Shown here: positions 45,101-57,648 of the stretch, piece after piece
Layout of the letters: every line of letters begins with the position of its first letter
Numbering within the stretch: position 1 is the first letter of the stretch
From: Eucalyptus grandis
Taxonomy: Eukaryota > Streptophyta > Magnoliopsida > Myrtales > Myrtaceae
Direction of reading: 5' to 3'
DNA length: 64,000 nucleotides
Assembly (NCBI RefSeq): GCF_016545825.1
Contig: NC_052618.1
Coordinates: 19,419,561-19,483,560, forward strand
Made by a program: the position numbers and the translations under genes
The notes under the pieces: generated by a model
Databases searched by the model: none
Told to the model about the DNA's origin: nothing
What the model saw: only the letters and a program-made list of their open reading frames with translations

Positions 45101-48100
45101 GATCCATGGGCTTCAAAGGCTGGACTGTGAGCTTCTTCTTGCCAAAGATGCTGGATTGGGCTTGCGAAGGTTTGGGCTGGAATTCCTGGGCTGATACGGG
45201 CTGAAGAAGAAGACCGCTTGGGCTGAAGAAATGAAGCTGGGCTTCGTGCGTTGCTGCTGATCCACGAGCGGGCCTCGCTGGCAGCTGGATGCGGGAACAA
45301 CCGAAACAGAAACGGAGTTGAGAGATTCGCTGGCGTCGAGCTAGCCAAAAAAATGAAATCGCTGAAGATGATGGCTGGCGTGTGGATCGACGGAGGCGGA
45401 GGAAACGTGGACACACGGGCAGAGGAATTCACGGATGCAGGGTCAACGAAGGGAGAGTTCCACCGGCTGTTGGCTGAACGAGAGGAGACTTGGACGCGTG
45501 GAGAGGGACACTCGCTTGTTGACCGAACCGAATGAAGACTTCGGCGTGGCAGCTTCGGTCGTGCGGTGTCGCTTGAAGACTTCAGCTGAAGATTTACCGA
45601 AGAAGACACGAGCGTGGAGATGAAGACACGAGGGGCAAGATGGAAGAGCTTCGGTGGTCGAATCGAGGGCTTCGCTAGCCGAACTGCTCGGTGGGATTTG
45701 GTGGAGATGCTGGCCGAGACGGTGGGATCATGGGCAAGGAAGTTGGGTCAACTAACTTGAAGAAAATCGCTGGAATTGACTAGCTTGGGGACAGCAACGA
45801 GAGAGACAAGATCGGTGGGTTGTGGCTTCGATCTTCGTGGGGAGCAGCTCGGTGGACTTTGCTGATTGAAGGAAAAAGGAAAAAAAATGAAAGCAGAAGC
45901 TGAAGTTTGCGTGGAGGAGGAGGGGTCGGCCGAATCGTGATCGAGAAGCCAAAGGAAGGCTGCCAAAGTCAAGATAAACATCAAATTTCATCATTTCCTA
46001 GTCCTACCAGCCTTCAAGATTATCCTCATGTCCCCCATTTCTTTCTTGATTTATAATTTCATAATAATCAAATTTGAATGCAAGTGTTGCACCCCTCCAT
46101 CTTATGCTTCGAATTTCATCCTCAAATTTTCCAAATTTGAAGCCCAAAATTGATGAAGAAATGCTCACAAAATTTCCACACTTTCCTGTCGTCAAGTAAC
46201 TCAGTCTGGAAGTCCAAATTTCCATCAATTTAGCCCATCTGAATTTCCGTTAATTTTCTGTAACGTCCATACCGATTTTCCGCAAAAATCCCGAAATCTT
46301 TGAAAATTATTCGGACGGTGAGTCGACGTTCCTAAAATAGCTCATGACACCACAGAACTTTCAATTTTTGAAATCGGGTTCAAATTCACGATTAATTTCA
46401 CTCCGGCGCACTTTTAGCGTGACCTAGTCTACTGGGTCACTTTTAGGAATTTTTGGTGCAATTGACCCGCGATCGATTTATCTCAAGTCACAAAGTACAT
46501 CTTCGACACATTAGCGACTCTCAGTTGTCATGAAAATCTCGAGATTTCAAATACGGGCACCGGGTACCAAAACGATAGAAAAATCGGTCTAGTGTCGATC
46601 GACGAGTATTTTACAATAAGGTGGAATCACCAACACTCTGATCACATATCTCAGTCGAATCGACCTATCTCCGGTCTCTAATCGATTTTGATAGTGCCGT
46701 AATGATCTCGGCAGATGGACACGGTCGAGCAGTCGATTCCTAGTCGAATTCTCAATTCTATTGCACTTAGAATCCTTAATGGCTTCCACAGATAGTCTAG
46801 TTATCTCGTGAGTAGTCAACTCAGAGAATAGCACTATAGACGCATCGACGAAAAGCCTGATTTATTTAATCGAAAATAAATCTGAAAATTCAGGCTGTCA
46901 CAAGTCTAATTTCCGGAAAATAATTAATAATTAAATAAATTACCAAAAATTAAATAAATAGATTCAAAGCATTTAATCAAATCAACCTAAACTAACTAGG
47001 CTAATTAATCTACTAACAATTAAATCTAACCATTCTACCTAATTCTATCTAATTACATTAATTAAATAAACTAACTAATTTCTAACTAAATCCACCTAAC
47101 TATTTTAATTGAACTAACTAAATACTAACTATATACTTAATCCACTAATTAGCTAACTAATCCACCTCTAAGTGTCATTAGCCCACTAATTAGGGATTAA
47201 AATGCAACTCATCGGTTTATTGTAAGAACCGGTTCACCACAATGAGTCGACGACGGCGCGACGGCGGCTGAAATCCGAATTTTCGACGGCATTGATGGAA
47301 GCTCAGGCCAGGTCGAGAAGCCTTGCAAGCCCACAGCAAGTGCTGGGCTTGTTCTTGGGCTTTGGCTGCAACTGGGTTGGGCTTGCTTCGCGGGACCAAG
47401 ATGGGCTGAACTGCTGACTTTTTGGGCTGCTGCACTTGGCGAAATTGGGTCGAAGACGAGCTGTCTTGGATTTGTTGCTGGACGAAGATGGGATCAACGC
47501 CGAGGCTGGGCTTGCAGAGATGGGCCGCACAAAGGAGCGGCTCGATTCTTGGCCGCGTGGAGGAGAGGGCAGCAAAGTCGGCGTTTGCTGTGCATGGATC
47601 GAAGGAGAAGGAGGCTCGGACGTGGCGCTGCAGGTGAAGTCAACTTTGCTGGGGGAATTCGCTGGTTTGTTGACTCGGTGGCCGACAGCTTAAGGTGTTG
47701 GTGGGGTGGAGAAATAAACGTGAAAGTGGAGGTGGCCGCGTGGCTTTGGGGTAAACAAGATGGGGAGTTCGACGGTGAAGGTTGACCGGGCGTGGAGGAA
47801 AGCTTCGCTGGCGTCGACTGAGAGGGGAGCAGAAAAGAGAGACGGTGCTTCGGTTGCTATGAGGGGGAGGATCAACGATAAAGAAAAGAAAATAAGAAGG
47901 AAGACCGAAGGATATGGGGCGTGCGGTGAGTGGAGAAGACGGTGGAGAAGCAAACGGGTCCTCGAAGAAGCCAAAATGGAAAAGAAGAAAGGCAGAACAG
48001 CTGGCTCGGTGAAGCAGAAACGCGAAGAGGATAGGAACGGGGAAGGTGCTCGAGAAGCATGGGAAGAAAAAGGGGAAAAGGTCAGCAAGCTATCCTTTAC

Positions 48101-48995
48101 ATTGAAGGCTTGGTTCCTTATTTCTTTCTAGCTTAAAATTCCATAAATAATCCCATTTTTGAAGCCAACATTTGCTGTCCAAACCTAAACCCGAATTTCA
48201 CTCAACTTTGGCTTCAATTTCTCCTCCAATTTCTCCAATTCAAAGTCCAATTTCGTTGAAGAAAAGTCCACAAAATTTCTATAAGTTCCGAATGTCAAAT
48301 AGCTCAGCTTAAAAGTCAAAATTCCCTTCAAATGAGCTAAACCGAAATTTCCGTTCATTTTCGAATCGTCCGAATCGATTTTTCGTAAAAATCGCAAAAT
48401 ATCCAAAAAGTTTTAGAAGATGAGTTGACAATCCTAAAATGAATCGTGACACGATAGAATTTTCAATTTCTAAAATCGAGTTCAATTTTACGGTTAATTT
48501 TAATCCGACGTGATTTTAGCACGTCCTAATCTACCGGGTAGCTTTTAGGAATTTTTAATACAATCGACCCGTGGTCGATTATTTTCGAGCCACAACGTAC
48601 ATCTTCGACATATTGGCGACTCTCGATTGTCGTGAAAATCTCGAGATTTCAAATATGGACATAGGGTACGAAAATGATAGAAAAATCAATCTAGTGCTGT
48701 TCGACAAAAATTTTGCAATTAGGTGGATGCACTAACCACATACCTCTATCGAATCAACTTATCTCCTGTCTCTGATCGATTTTGACGGTGTTGTAATGAT
48801 CCTCACAAATTAGCACGGTTGAGTAGTCAATTCCGAGTCGAATTCTCAAGGTTATTTAATTTAGATTCCTTAATGACTTTACTTGATAGGCTAGTTAACT
48901 TGTGAGTGGGCAACTAAAAGAAAAATGATATAGGCACGTTGATGAAAAGTCCATTTCATCTCATTGAAATTAGACTCGAAAATCAGGATGTCACA
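42185..48995 (-). mobile_element. Solo LTR C, carrying nested solo LTR D
   Basis: Starts TGTCACGCCCC and ends GGATGTCACA on the plus strand (element orientation minus). Exact target duplication GTTCA (42,180-42,184 and 48,996-49,000). Its own length is about 3.35 kb after removal of LTR D. Same family as B and D. No coding domains. Open frames inside (e.g. 47,690-48,131, both strands) are not conserved proteins that I recognise. Confidence 0.9.
43446..46902 (-). mobile_element. Solo LTR D inserted into solo LTR C
   Basis: Starts TGTCACGCCCC and ends GGCTGTCACA with exact target duplication AGTCT (43,441-43,445 and 46,903-46,907). 3,457 bp. Reverse complement matches solo LTR B from its first base. 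Sequence on either side belongs to LTR C. Open frames at 45,061-45,609 (both strands) are low-complexity shadows. Confidence 0.9.
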
Positions 48996-49000
48996 GTTCA

Positions 49001-49240
49001 CATCGACGATTTCTGGTTAAAATTGGTCGGAATGACTTAATTGACAAATTGTCAAAAAAATTTATAATTAAATTGCCTAATTAAAACATTTAGGAGTAAA
49101 TTCATATAAGTGCAATAGACTTAGTATCTTTTTTGTGGGATAATTTTGCTGATTTCTATTCATACACATGACTTTTTTTTTTTTTGGTGAAAGGTAATTA
49201 TATTGAGCTATAACCAATATTTACAAATAAACGGTACCAA
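49001..49240. other. Right part of the LTR C target, with a poly(T) tail
   Basis: Continues the target sequence. A T run at about 49,172-49,183 followed by GGTGAAAGGTAATTATATTG looks like a minus-strand LINE-type tail (TTACCTTTCACC then A's). No flanking duplication was found. Confidence 0.35.
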
Positions 49241-50470
49241 AACATATACTCATAGTGAATAAAGGCATAATGAGTGGAAGGGTGCCAAAGAGGACACGGC
49301 TTTTCTTTGTTGCCCATAAAAGTGAAGGTTTGCATGAATTTGTCTTATTTTTTAAAAAGGTTCCAAAAGAGAAATATCTCTCTATTGTTTCTTCCGACGT
49401 GACCATAGTTTTGAATTTGAAAACCAACTTTTTGGGGACTCGCGTAGAACAAGGTCTTGATCAAATTTTTGAGAACCTAGAACTCTTCAGCAAAATTGAG
49501 TGGTCGAAAGGAAAAATTGCACTCTTCAAGAAACATAGTATTTCATCGAAAATGGTCGTCGACAAAAGATCTTTTACAAAAGCAACGAATCTTTGGTTTT
49601 TTTTTTAATCAATCGGGTTTCTATGCCGATTCAGACAAGAAACAATTGGTATGGCTACTCTAGAACTAGGCTAAACAATAAAGAATACAGGTAAAGTAAA
49701 CTGATAAGATACATTACTGAGAAAATTGTTCAAGTGTCATTGATGATAATTCCCATACAACAAGTTCACTTTGGGCTTATATAGGCTCATACATAAGGAA
49801 ACCATCAAAAGCGGTTATAATTCAAATTCCGAACCTATCCGAGATTTTAGGCCTCTACTCAATTTGCTGATAACAGCATAATCTTTATCCATTAGCGGTT
49901 ATCATTAGGCTTTGTCTCTACTTCGACTTCCTTCATGTAGTTTACAATTGGTCAGCTTTGTTGATTCTCACCTGCCGCCAATTCTATACTGTCAATGGCA
50001 ATCACCCATTTCACCATCGATTCATGGAGATAGTTTGCAGCTGATCTTTCGACAATACGCCTTGTATCTTCCTTGAATTATTATGATTCGGATGTCAACA
50101 CACATCTAGTTATGTTTTGAATTTGAGTTTAAAAATAGAGAAACCCGATATTACTTATTTTCATAGTTTTGGTTGTAAGTGTTTTATTCTTAACAAAGGA
50201 AAAGAAAATCTTGGTAAGTTTGATGCTAAGAGTGATTAAGATATCTTCTTTGATTATTATTCTTTGCACGGTAAAGCATATAGAGTTTCCATAAAAGAAC
50301 CTTGGTTATCGATGAATCTATTCATGTTATATTTGATGAGCCTTATTCCTCTTTGAAGAAAAGCACGACATATAGACTTTTGGAAGAGATTTGCCTAAAG
50401 ATTGCAAAATCTTATCAAAAAAAAAAACGCATGATATACAGACTTTTGGAAGAAAAGCATGATCTTTCTT
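49241..50470 (+). pseudogene. Copia-3 integrase remnant (degraded)
   Basis: 49,290-49,600 reads RTRLFFVAHKSEGLHEFVLF then KEKYLSIVSSDVT, a decayed copia integrase core, with frameshifts. About 50,110-50,345 reads FGCKCFILNKGKENLGKFDA, IKEPWLSMN and related text of the integrase C-terminal part. The middle (about 49,605-50,105) does not fit and is probably a separate insertion of unknown type. An internal direct repeat (AGACTTTTGGAAGA at about 50,374 and 50,442) lies near the end. No intact protein. Confidence 0.65.
49605..50105. other. Unidentified insertion inside copia-3
   Basis: Interrupts the copia-3 coding order. Non-coding. No terminal repeat or duplication could be fixed. Confidence 0.3.
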
Positions 50471-50518
50471 CACTTAGTTTTTTTTTTTTTTTTTTGGTCG
50501 GTAAAAAGGAAACTTCAT

Positions 50519-53500
50519 TCACGAAATAGCAAAATTACAATAGTTAAATGCCTCAGTACTTAACATATCAAACAAAGCAAGAGGGGGGGACTCGGCCCAG
50601 TTGGAGAGGAGGAGATTTTGGCCGTGGGCTTTTGCGGCCCAGTCAGCCACAGCATTCGTTTCTCTTCTGCAGTGGCTGATGCGTAGGGTTGGGAAGAGAC
50701 GGAGCAGTGCCGTAGCTTCAACAAAGAGAGCCTTGTGCTCCCATGGTGTGCGATCTGGCTCACAAATCGCATCAACCACAGCCAGACAGTCGGATTCAAG
50801 AAGGAGGTCGTGTTGATTCCTTCCTTTAGTGATGAGATATTGTAGAGCAAAGATGAGAGCATGGATTTCTGCTTGCAGGGGCGAAACAGCGGGGGTTCGT
50901 TGGGCCCTGCCATCGATCAGTTTACCTGAGGAGTCGCGGCAAACGCAAGAGACAGCCATCATTCATGACCGTTGGGAAGGAGGCGTCAATATTGATCTTA
51001 ACCACACCAGGATCAAGAGAGCACCATATCAGATCCGAAGGGGGACGACGAAGAACAGGCTTCCTTGCCGATCGAGAACAGGGTCGAGTACAAGCTGCGC
51101 CTAACATGTTGGTAAGTGATCGTATATTAGTCTGGCTTCGGACTTCTTGCTATTTGTTCAGAGAAGCTGGTTTCTTTGGACTTTGTTGCAGTAAGGTCAT
51201 ATGGCAGCTATAATAAGATCAGGCATGGGCAAGAGTAGCAGATACAATTTGATTCGGGTTTGGGTGTTTCCTGCGGAAGACAAAATCGTTTCTGGCCTTC
51301 CAGATGTGCCACAGAACATATGTAATTTGCGCAGAAACTTGTAAGTCCCTCTCCTGTTCGAATAGTTGCAGTAGCCAGGCATCAAATCTGTGTTTCTGAG
51401 TGCTCTGAACAGTAAATGGTAGTTGTGTGTGACTCCATACTTTCATTGTCCATGGGCAATGTAGGAACAGATGTTCTGTAGTTTCAGGGACTGGGCAATA
51501 GTCTCTACAAAGCTTACATGTAGGATATGCTATAATATGACAATAGCAGAGATTCTCACCAGTAGCTAGAGCATTTTGGCATAATGACCATAAAAATATA
51601 CGCAATTTGGGAGTAGCTGGTACTTGCCAAATATTAGTCCAAAGTCATTTAGGGGTTTGAAAAGATGATGAAGCCCGACTATGAATGACTCTGCTCTCTA
51701 CTGATCTGATCTGATTATATCCATTTTTAACAGTATAAACACCATTTGATCACCCTGTCCAAATCAGTCTATCTTCAGTATATTGCAATCTAATTTGAAT
51801 TTTGAGAATTTCATCGATCATATGATCATCAAAACTACTAGAAAGCAAAGGAATATTCCATGTCTGTAGTTCTGAACAGATGAAGTCAGCTACCATAGTA
51901 GGTTCATTTCTAGGTGTCGGGCCCCCAATGATGCCTGTTGACAGCCACCTATCCTCCCTAACTTTAATGTGCTGCCCATTGCCTACCGACCATTGTAGAT
52001 TAGATGAAATAGAATCTCGACCTAGCAAAAGGCTTTGCCATCCCCAAGAGGGACGGGGGCCTCTATCCGCATGACCGAAGTATTTGAACGGGAAATACAG
52101 CCCTTTAAAGATCCTACTCCATAGAGAGGTAGGTTGTTGAAATAGATGCCAAGCCTATTTAGCCAAGAGTGCTTTATTAAAAGCGATAAGATCCCTGAAA
52201 CCAAGACCACCCATGTCTTTTTGACCCTTAAGGGATTCCCAATTCCGCCAATGCATACCTGACTTGTTGCCTTGAGATTGCCACCAAAATCTAGCAACCT
52301 TCTGTTCAATAGACTTGCGTAGCGATATAGGGATTTTCAAGATTGACATGGCATACTGTGGAATAGTTTGCACAACTGCTTTAATCAAGACTTCTTTACC
52401 GCCCTTTGAAAATAACTTTTCTTTCCAGCCATCAAGTTTCGAGTGAACTTTTGCCAACATCCAGGAAAACATTTCTTTTTTAGATTTTCCCCAATCTGAT
52501 GGTATGCCGAGGTATTTGCCTGTCTTTTTCATCATTGGAACTCGTAGTTTGCTGGTGAGAGACTCCTGTAGGTCAATAGGACAAGCACTGCTAAAGATGA
52601 TTCCAGATTTATTACGATTAACCTCTTGTCCCATTGCCCAGCAGTATTGGTGTAGTATATTTGCTAGGTTCTGACATTCTAGCATTTTCCCTTCGATAAA
52701 AAAGATAGCATCATCAGCAAAAAATAAGTGGGAGAGGGTAGGGCACCTGTTGTTGAGTTTAACGCCTTTAATGTTGCCCATGTCCATTGCTTGCTATATG
52801 AGAGTTGAGAGGACATTCGCCACTAAGATGAACAAATATGGGGACAATGGGTCGCCCGCTGAGACCTCTCTTCATTGGAAACAGAGGGAGGGGTTCGCCA
52901 TTTAGCTTGACACTCATAGAAGCAATAGTAACACATTGCATTACCTGTTGGACCCAGGATGTATGAAAACCTATCTTCAATAGATAATCTCGTAGAAAAT
53001 CCCACTCGACACGATCATAGGCTTTTTTCATGTCAAGTTTGAGTACAGCCTGAATCTTGCGCTTTTGTTTATGTGTTCGAATTTGATGTAAAACTTCCTA
53101 GACCAATAGAATATTATCCTGGATCTGGCGTCCACTGACAAAAGCACTCTGCTCCGTAGAGATTAGGGTCGGGAGCCAAGGCTTTAAACGATTGGCTAGT
53201 ATCTTTGATATGATTTTATAAGAAAAATTGCATAGGCTTATTGTTCTATATTGGTCCAGCTTTTCAGGGTGAGATGTTTTCGGAACCAAAGTGATAAAAG
53301 TCTTGTTAAGTGCAGGGTTTAGCACACCCGAAATAAAAAAAAAAAAAAAAATCTTTAACAGATATAACAATGTCCTCCTGTAGAATATCCTAGTGAGCTT
53401 GATAGAACTGACCGTTTAAACCGTTTGGGCCAGGTGCTTTTGTGGCTCCTAATTGAAAGGTTGCTTGGCGGACTTCCTTTGGAGTTACTTCAGCTATAAG

Positions 53501-54781
53501 GCAGGCATTCATAGGATCAGTCACCACTACTGGGCATTGATTTAGGATTGGGCCATAGTCTCGCTGTCCCATGGAGGAGTATAAATTCAGAAAAAAGTGT
53601 TGTGTCATATCCTGTAATGGTTTCTGATCTCTAACCCATTGCTGATCTTCATTTAGTAACATATTGATTCTGTTGCATTGCCGTCTCTGAATGGTGGTAG
53701 CATGAAAGAACTTAGTGTTTTTATCTCCCCATTTTAGCCATTTGACTTGAGAACGCATTGCCCAATATTGTTCTTCTTGTTGCCACAAATGCTGAATTTC
53801 ATTCTTTAAAGCATCCATCCGGGATTTGTCATAATGAGAATTTGTTTTGTTGGTCAGGATCTGAATTTGATGCTGTAGTTCATTTATTTGACGATGGCTA
53901 TTCTTGAATTTGGACCTACTCCAACTGGTGAGGGCTGTCGATACTCTTGTTAACTTCTGAGGTAAGTCCAAAATTTGATTCTGAGTAGTTTTCCAGGCAG
54001 CTGATACTACTGAACGGCACTCGTGTTCTTGTAGCCAATAAGATTTAAAGATAAAGCCTCTTCGTCACCTAGGTTTTATTTCAGTTGTCATCAAAAGTAG
54101 TGGGCTGTGGTCTGATCCGATGGATGGTAGGGCGAAGATTTCAGCTGCTGGAAAGGTAAGTCGCCAGTCCATAGTACAAAAAGCCCTGTCTAATCTTTCT
54201 TTAATTAAAGCATCCCCTGCTATGTTGTTGCACCATGTGAAAGAACACCCTTTGCTATCTAGATCCATCAGTAGACATTCATTTAACATCTCTATAAAAG
54301 AATGCATTCGCTGAGTAGAGGCTAGCTGCTTACCTTGTTTTTCCCACGGGTACATAATCTCATTAAAATCTCCAATGCACAACTAAGGTAAGGTGTTAAA
54401 TTGGCTGATGAGTTTCAGAGCTCTCCATAAGGATTGTTGTGACTAAAAACTGCCGATGCATGAAGACAAGTCAAGCGCATCATAGTTCCACTCTCCCCTT
54501 CCGCACAAAACATATCAACATAGTCTGGCATCTGTTGATCCACTGCGAGGTAGATCCTTTCTTTCCAAAACACCACAAGGCCCCCCTGCAATGCCCAAGG
54601 GATGTTCCAAAAGGCCGTTTGGATAATTAAGTTGTTTCTGAAGTTTTCTAAGTACCACTTCTCTATTCTTTGTTTCCATAAAAAATAGAATATCAGGCTG
54701 TTCCTGGGCCACCAACGCCCTTAGGGCTTGAATTGTCAGGGGATTGCCCAACCCCTAACAATTCCAACTGATGAGCTTCAT
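50519..54781 (-). pseudogene. LINE ORF2: endonuclease, reverse transcriptase, RNase H (broken)
   Basis: Starts MKLISWNC then TAG where the endonuclease normally has WNCRG. Further EEP text follows: EQPDILFFMETK and CIGDFNEIMYPWEKQG (54,382) with SDHSPLLL. RT text: NKTFITLVPK and YRTISLCNFSYKIISKILANRL (about 53,340-53,160), KKAYDRVEWDFL (53,031), FADDAIFF (about 52,700). The zinc-binding CKLCRDYC...EHLFLHCPW lies near 51,510. The RNase H segment (50,519-50,962) includes AEIHALIFALQYL and ESDCLAVVDAI. At least four frameshifts or stops disable it. Confidence 0.9.
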
Positions 54782-56052
54782 TGGTTTTTGGGTGGCTTAT
54801 TAGGGCCAGCCACCATAGCCCAACTATTAGTGCTCTCAACTTGAAGGATTGGAGTCTCCAAGAGATAGGATTCATCAAGTCCCTCTTTCAACAGATTGTA
54901 ACGTTTGGCCTTTTTTATCGGACCTGACTTTGTACTCAACTTGCTACTTCTGACTTTCTTTGATTTTGGGGAGTGCTCTGAGCCTTCTGATGTAATTATA
55001 TTATGATTGGATACAAGGATCAGAGGTGTCGGAGCTTGGACATCTAAGTGACTGTCGGGTAATTGACGCCAATTAATTGGTTCTGCTGCAGTAAAAGATT
55101 GGCCATCTTCTAAAAACTGAACAATCTCTTTACCTTTGTTACCAGGGGGCTGTTCTGGTGGAAGCTCAGTCGCAAGCACTAGAGGGGTTTCTGGAACTAT
55201 GTCATCTGTTTCAGAATGGGGTTGAGGTGAGGCATAAAAGGTATGCCAAAATGGGCTATGCTCTCGTACCTCTGCCCTGAGCCATTGTCCAAAGTACATA
55301 CTATCCCTTCCTTCAAAATTTGCCTCATCATAGGGAATATCAAGGCAGGACATGGCATAATGTCCTAGTCTACCACACGAATAGCAGTAGTGTGATAGGC
55401 GTTCATACCGAAAATCTAACCAGAAAGTTGTTCCTTCGACTCGCAGAAGTTGTCCCGGTTTAAGAGGTTCGAGAAGACTAAGCTCAACCCTTGCTCGGCC
55501 AGCACGAAGAGATGTACCATCCTTACTATCAATTTTAACTACTTGAACCTTACCAACATGTCGAGCAACTTTGCTAATGATTTCCTCTGTGCAGCGTTCT
55601 AACGGAAGACCAAAAACTTGGACCCAAAAGGCACAAGTAAAGAAATCATAGCAGTGCAAGGGAGTGTTAGGTATCCAAGGTTTGAGAATGACAAGATGAT
55701 TTCCAAAATGCCAAGGCCCAGTATCTAGAATTCTCTGTTTTTCTATTTCAGTTCTAAACTTCACAACATATAATCCTGCTTCAGGTTGTGCAATATCAAC
55801 ATGATCTACTCGTCAAGCTCTCCACATAGTACTTTGGAAAGCTAGAAGATTGATTGAATTTTGAGTTAGAATCTTACCCACAAGGATGAGTTTACATTCT
55901 GCTATTTTGTCAGCGGATGGCGCTTCATCGCATACTTCAATACTCTGTTTCTCCCATAGACGCCCAAGGTGAGTACACAATGCAGCCAGGTGTGCATCTT
56001 TTGGAGAGCCTGGAGTTTGGCCAGGAGGTTCCATGGATGGGGACGATGGCAA
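54778..56052 (-). pseudogene. LINE ORF1 (DUF4283 and zf-CCHC_4), one break
   Basis: The first segment (55,813-56,052) starts MPSSPSMEPPGQTPG. It is separated by a stop or frame break from a long open segment (54,778-55,764, 328 residues). That segment contains RILDTGPWHFGNHLVILKPW and FWVQVFGLPLERC of the DUF4283 domain. Its knuckle CYSCGRLGHYAMSC is near residues 126-139, followed by a charged tail. ORF1 proteins bind element RNA. The ORF ends with TGA overlapping the ORF2 ATG. Confidence 0.85.
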
Positions 56053-57648
56053 AGCAAAGCTAATCTAGGTGTAAGTATTGTTGATTACAGTAACCAAGTA
56101 GGGCAATTGTCATAATTGGCAACCAATTCTGAAACTTTGGCGACCTTCTAGGATTGGGAACAGTCGATGGAGAGGGAAGTAGTTGGAAGGAGAATTGGGT
56201 AAAAAACGACATGGCGAGAACAAGGGAAACTGCAATAGGAGGAAACAGTGAAGATGGAAATGTTCAAAATTTGTGACAATATTTCATTTTCTTGTACGGC
56301 ATCCGTCCATCTTATTCTACGTTCATCAATTCCATGTGCTATTTTTCGTCCAATTGGCACATGACAAAAGGGTGTTATGACTATCAAATTGTCCAAAATT
56401 TATCATATCAATAAGATATAACACAAAGTTCGCTTCTTAGTGCCCGGCATAGCAAAGACAGAGACCATTAATTTGCAGAAGTGTTAGAACAATAGTTATC
56501 TCTCTCTTCTTCAATCTTTATTAGCTCACTATCACGACTCAGATTTGATCCTCAAAACTGGAGTAGTGATGCAGTCATCAACCATCAATATTCTGATTTT
56601 TCACAGCTATGAAGCCAATCAAACAACCCTGGAGAAATTATCTAGTAAGCTCGGGTAAAGATACGGGTGCATGACCACTCGACGGGCACGAGTGATCTAT
56701 CGTTCTTATTAGTGATCGTGTATGTTAATCATTTTGGGGTAAAATTTTTGTAAAATTTTACGTTAGAGTGTCATCATCAGGGCTAACCAAATAGGAAAAG
56801 AAACAGCAGAATTCAGAAATATCTCCAAACAAATTAGATTCAGACTTTGAAGTTCGGAGTCTAATTGCCCTCTCTTGCTCTGCAGCCATCCATTTTCCTA
56901 TGAAAAGACCCTAACAGTTTTAAGCCACGTTAAGCCGGTGGCTCGACCTAAATCGACACGCAGCCCCATTTGAGGATGTGGTATTCAAATCGCGAAAGAT
57001 CATAGCATTCTTACAATCAATGGGAGACAATACACATTTGCACAATTGCCAATCAAGAATTGCTCGGCCCAATAAATTATCCATCTTCCATTCGAAATAC
57101 TGCATCTTTACGGCTCCTGCATCGTCACAGGGCTCAAAGAACGCCAGCCCACATGAGTGGGAAGGTGTTTCAGGGTCAAAGTTTGAATCTTTTGCGAGGT
57201 GATGGTTGTTCGACAATCAAGCGTGAGAATAAGATCAGCAGAAGGTTCCTACCTTGGCAACGCGCAAAATCAAAATCAAGTCCACGTCTGAAGCTTGTAG
57301 CGCTTGCTTCTACTTCTTCAGTGAGTGGCTCAGGTGCAGAATATTCAGGTACTCCGCCCGCAGTCTCTGAGCTTCTGAGTCAATTTTATATTTTCTTGGG
57401 TGAATTTGTGTAAGTCGGTGTTCTTTGGGATTCTATTCTGTGTTGTAACTATAAGAGAATTTGAGCTGAATTGCACGTTCTAAATTGTTGAGCATATCAA
57501 TGAGTAGCTGGAGTTTTTCTGAAGTATTTGGGTTAGTTGGTTATGTAGCACAAGGCACAGCAGTGAATGTTCGTTGGAGTGTCCACCGGGGGCAGAGTAA
57601 AAAATTTGAACGGCAAGTTAACGGGATCATAGCATTCTTACAATCAAT
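56053..57648. other. Intergenic region with an exon-like patch
   Basis: Mostly non-coding. The minus strand at 56,920-57,216 is open for 98 codons (includes FEPCDDAGAVKMQYFEWKMD and LCKCVLSPIDCKNAMIF), and the next stretch upstream (57,265-57,400) reads FRRGLDFDFARCQG followed by GTAGG. It could be a gene fragment, but no family was recognised. The end of the region carries the rearranged junction described in the findings. Confidence 0.4.

Larger units (their letters stand above)
50478..56052 (-). mobile_element. Nearly full-length plant L1-type LINE
   Basis: Poly(T) at 50,478-50,495 is the poly(A) tail of a minus-strand element, preceded (in element sense) by ...TTTTTACCGACC. ORF1 has a DUF4283-like domain and a CCHC knuckle. 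ORF2 has an EEP endonuclease, RT, zf-RVT and a terminal RNase H. The 5' limit is not fixed: ORF1 starts at 56,052 and some 5' UTR may lie beyond. I could not find a convincing target duplication. Confidence 0.9.

Noticed and set aside
45061..45609. 182-codon minus-strand frame
   Set aside because: Inside solo LTR D, Ser/Arg/Pro-rich, overlapped by open frames on the other strand. No counterpart recognised in LTR B.
47690..48131. 132- and 123-codon frames on opposite strands
   Set aside because: Purine-rich low-complexity sequence in LTR C. Antisense shadows of each other.
50478..56400. Target duplication for the LINE
   Set aside because: I looked for repeats of TTTCTTCACTTAG-type sequence beyond the 5' end and found only weak partial matches, so none is claimed.
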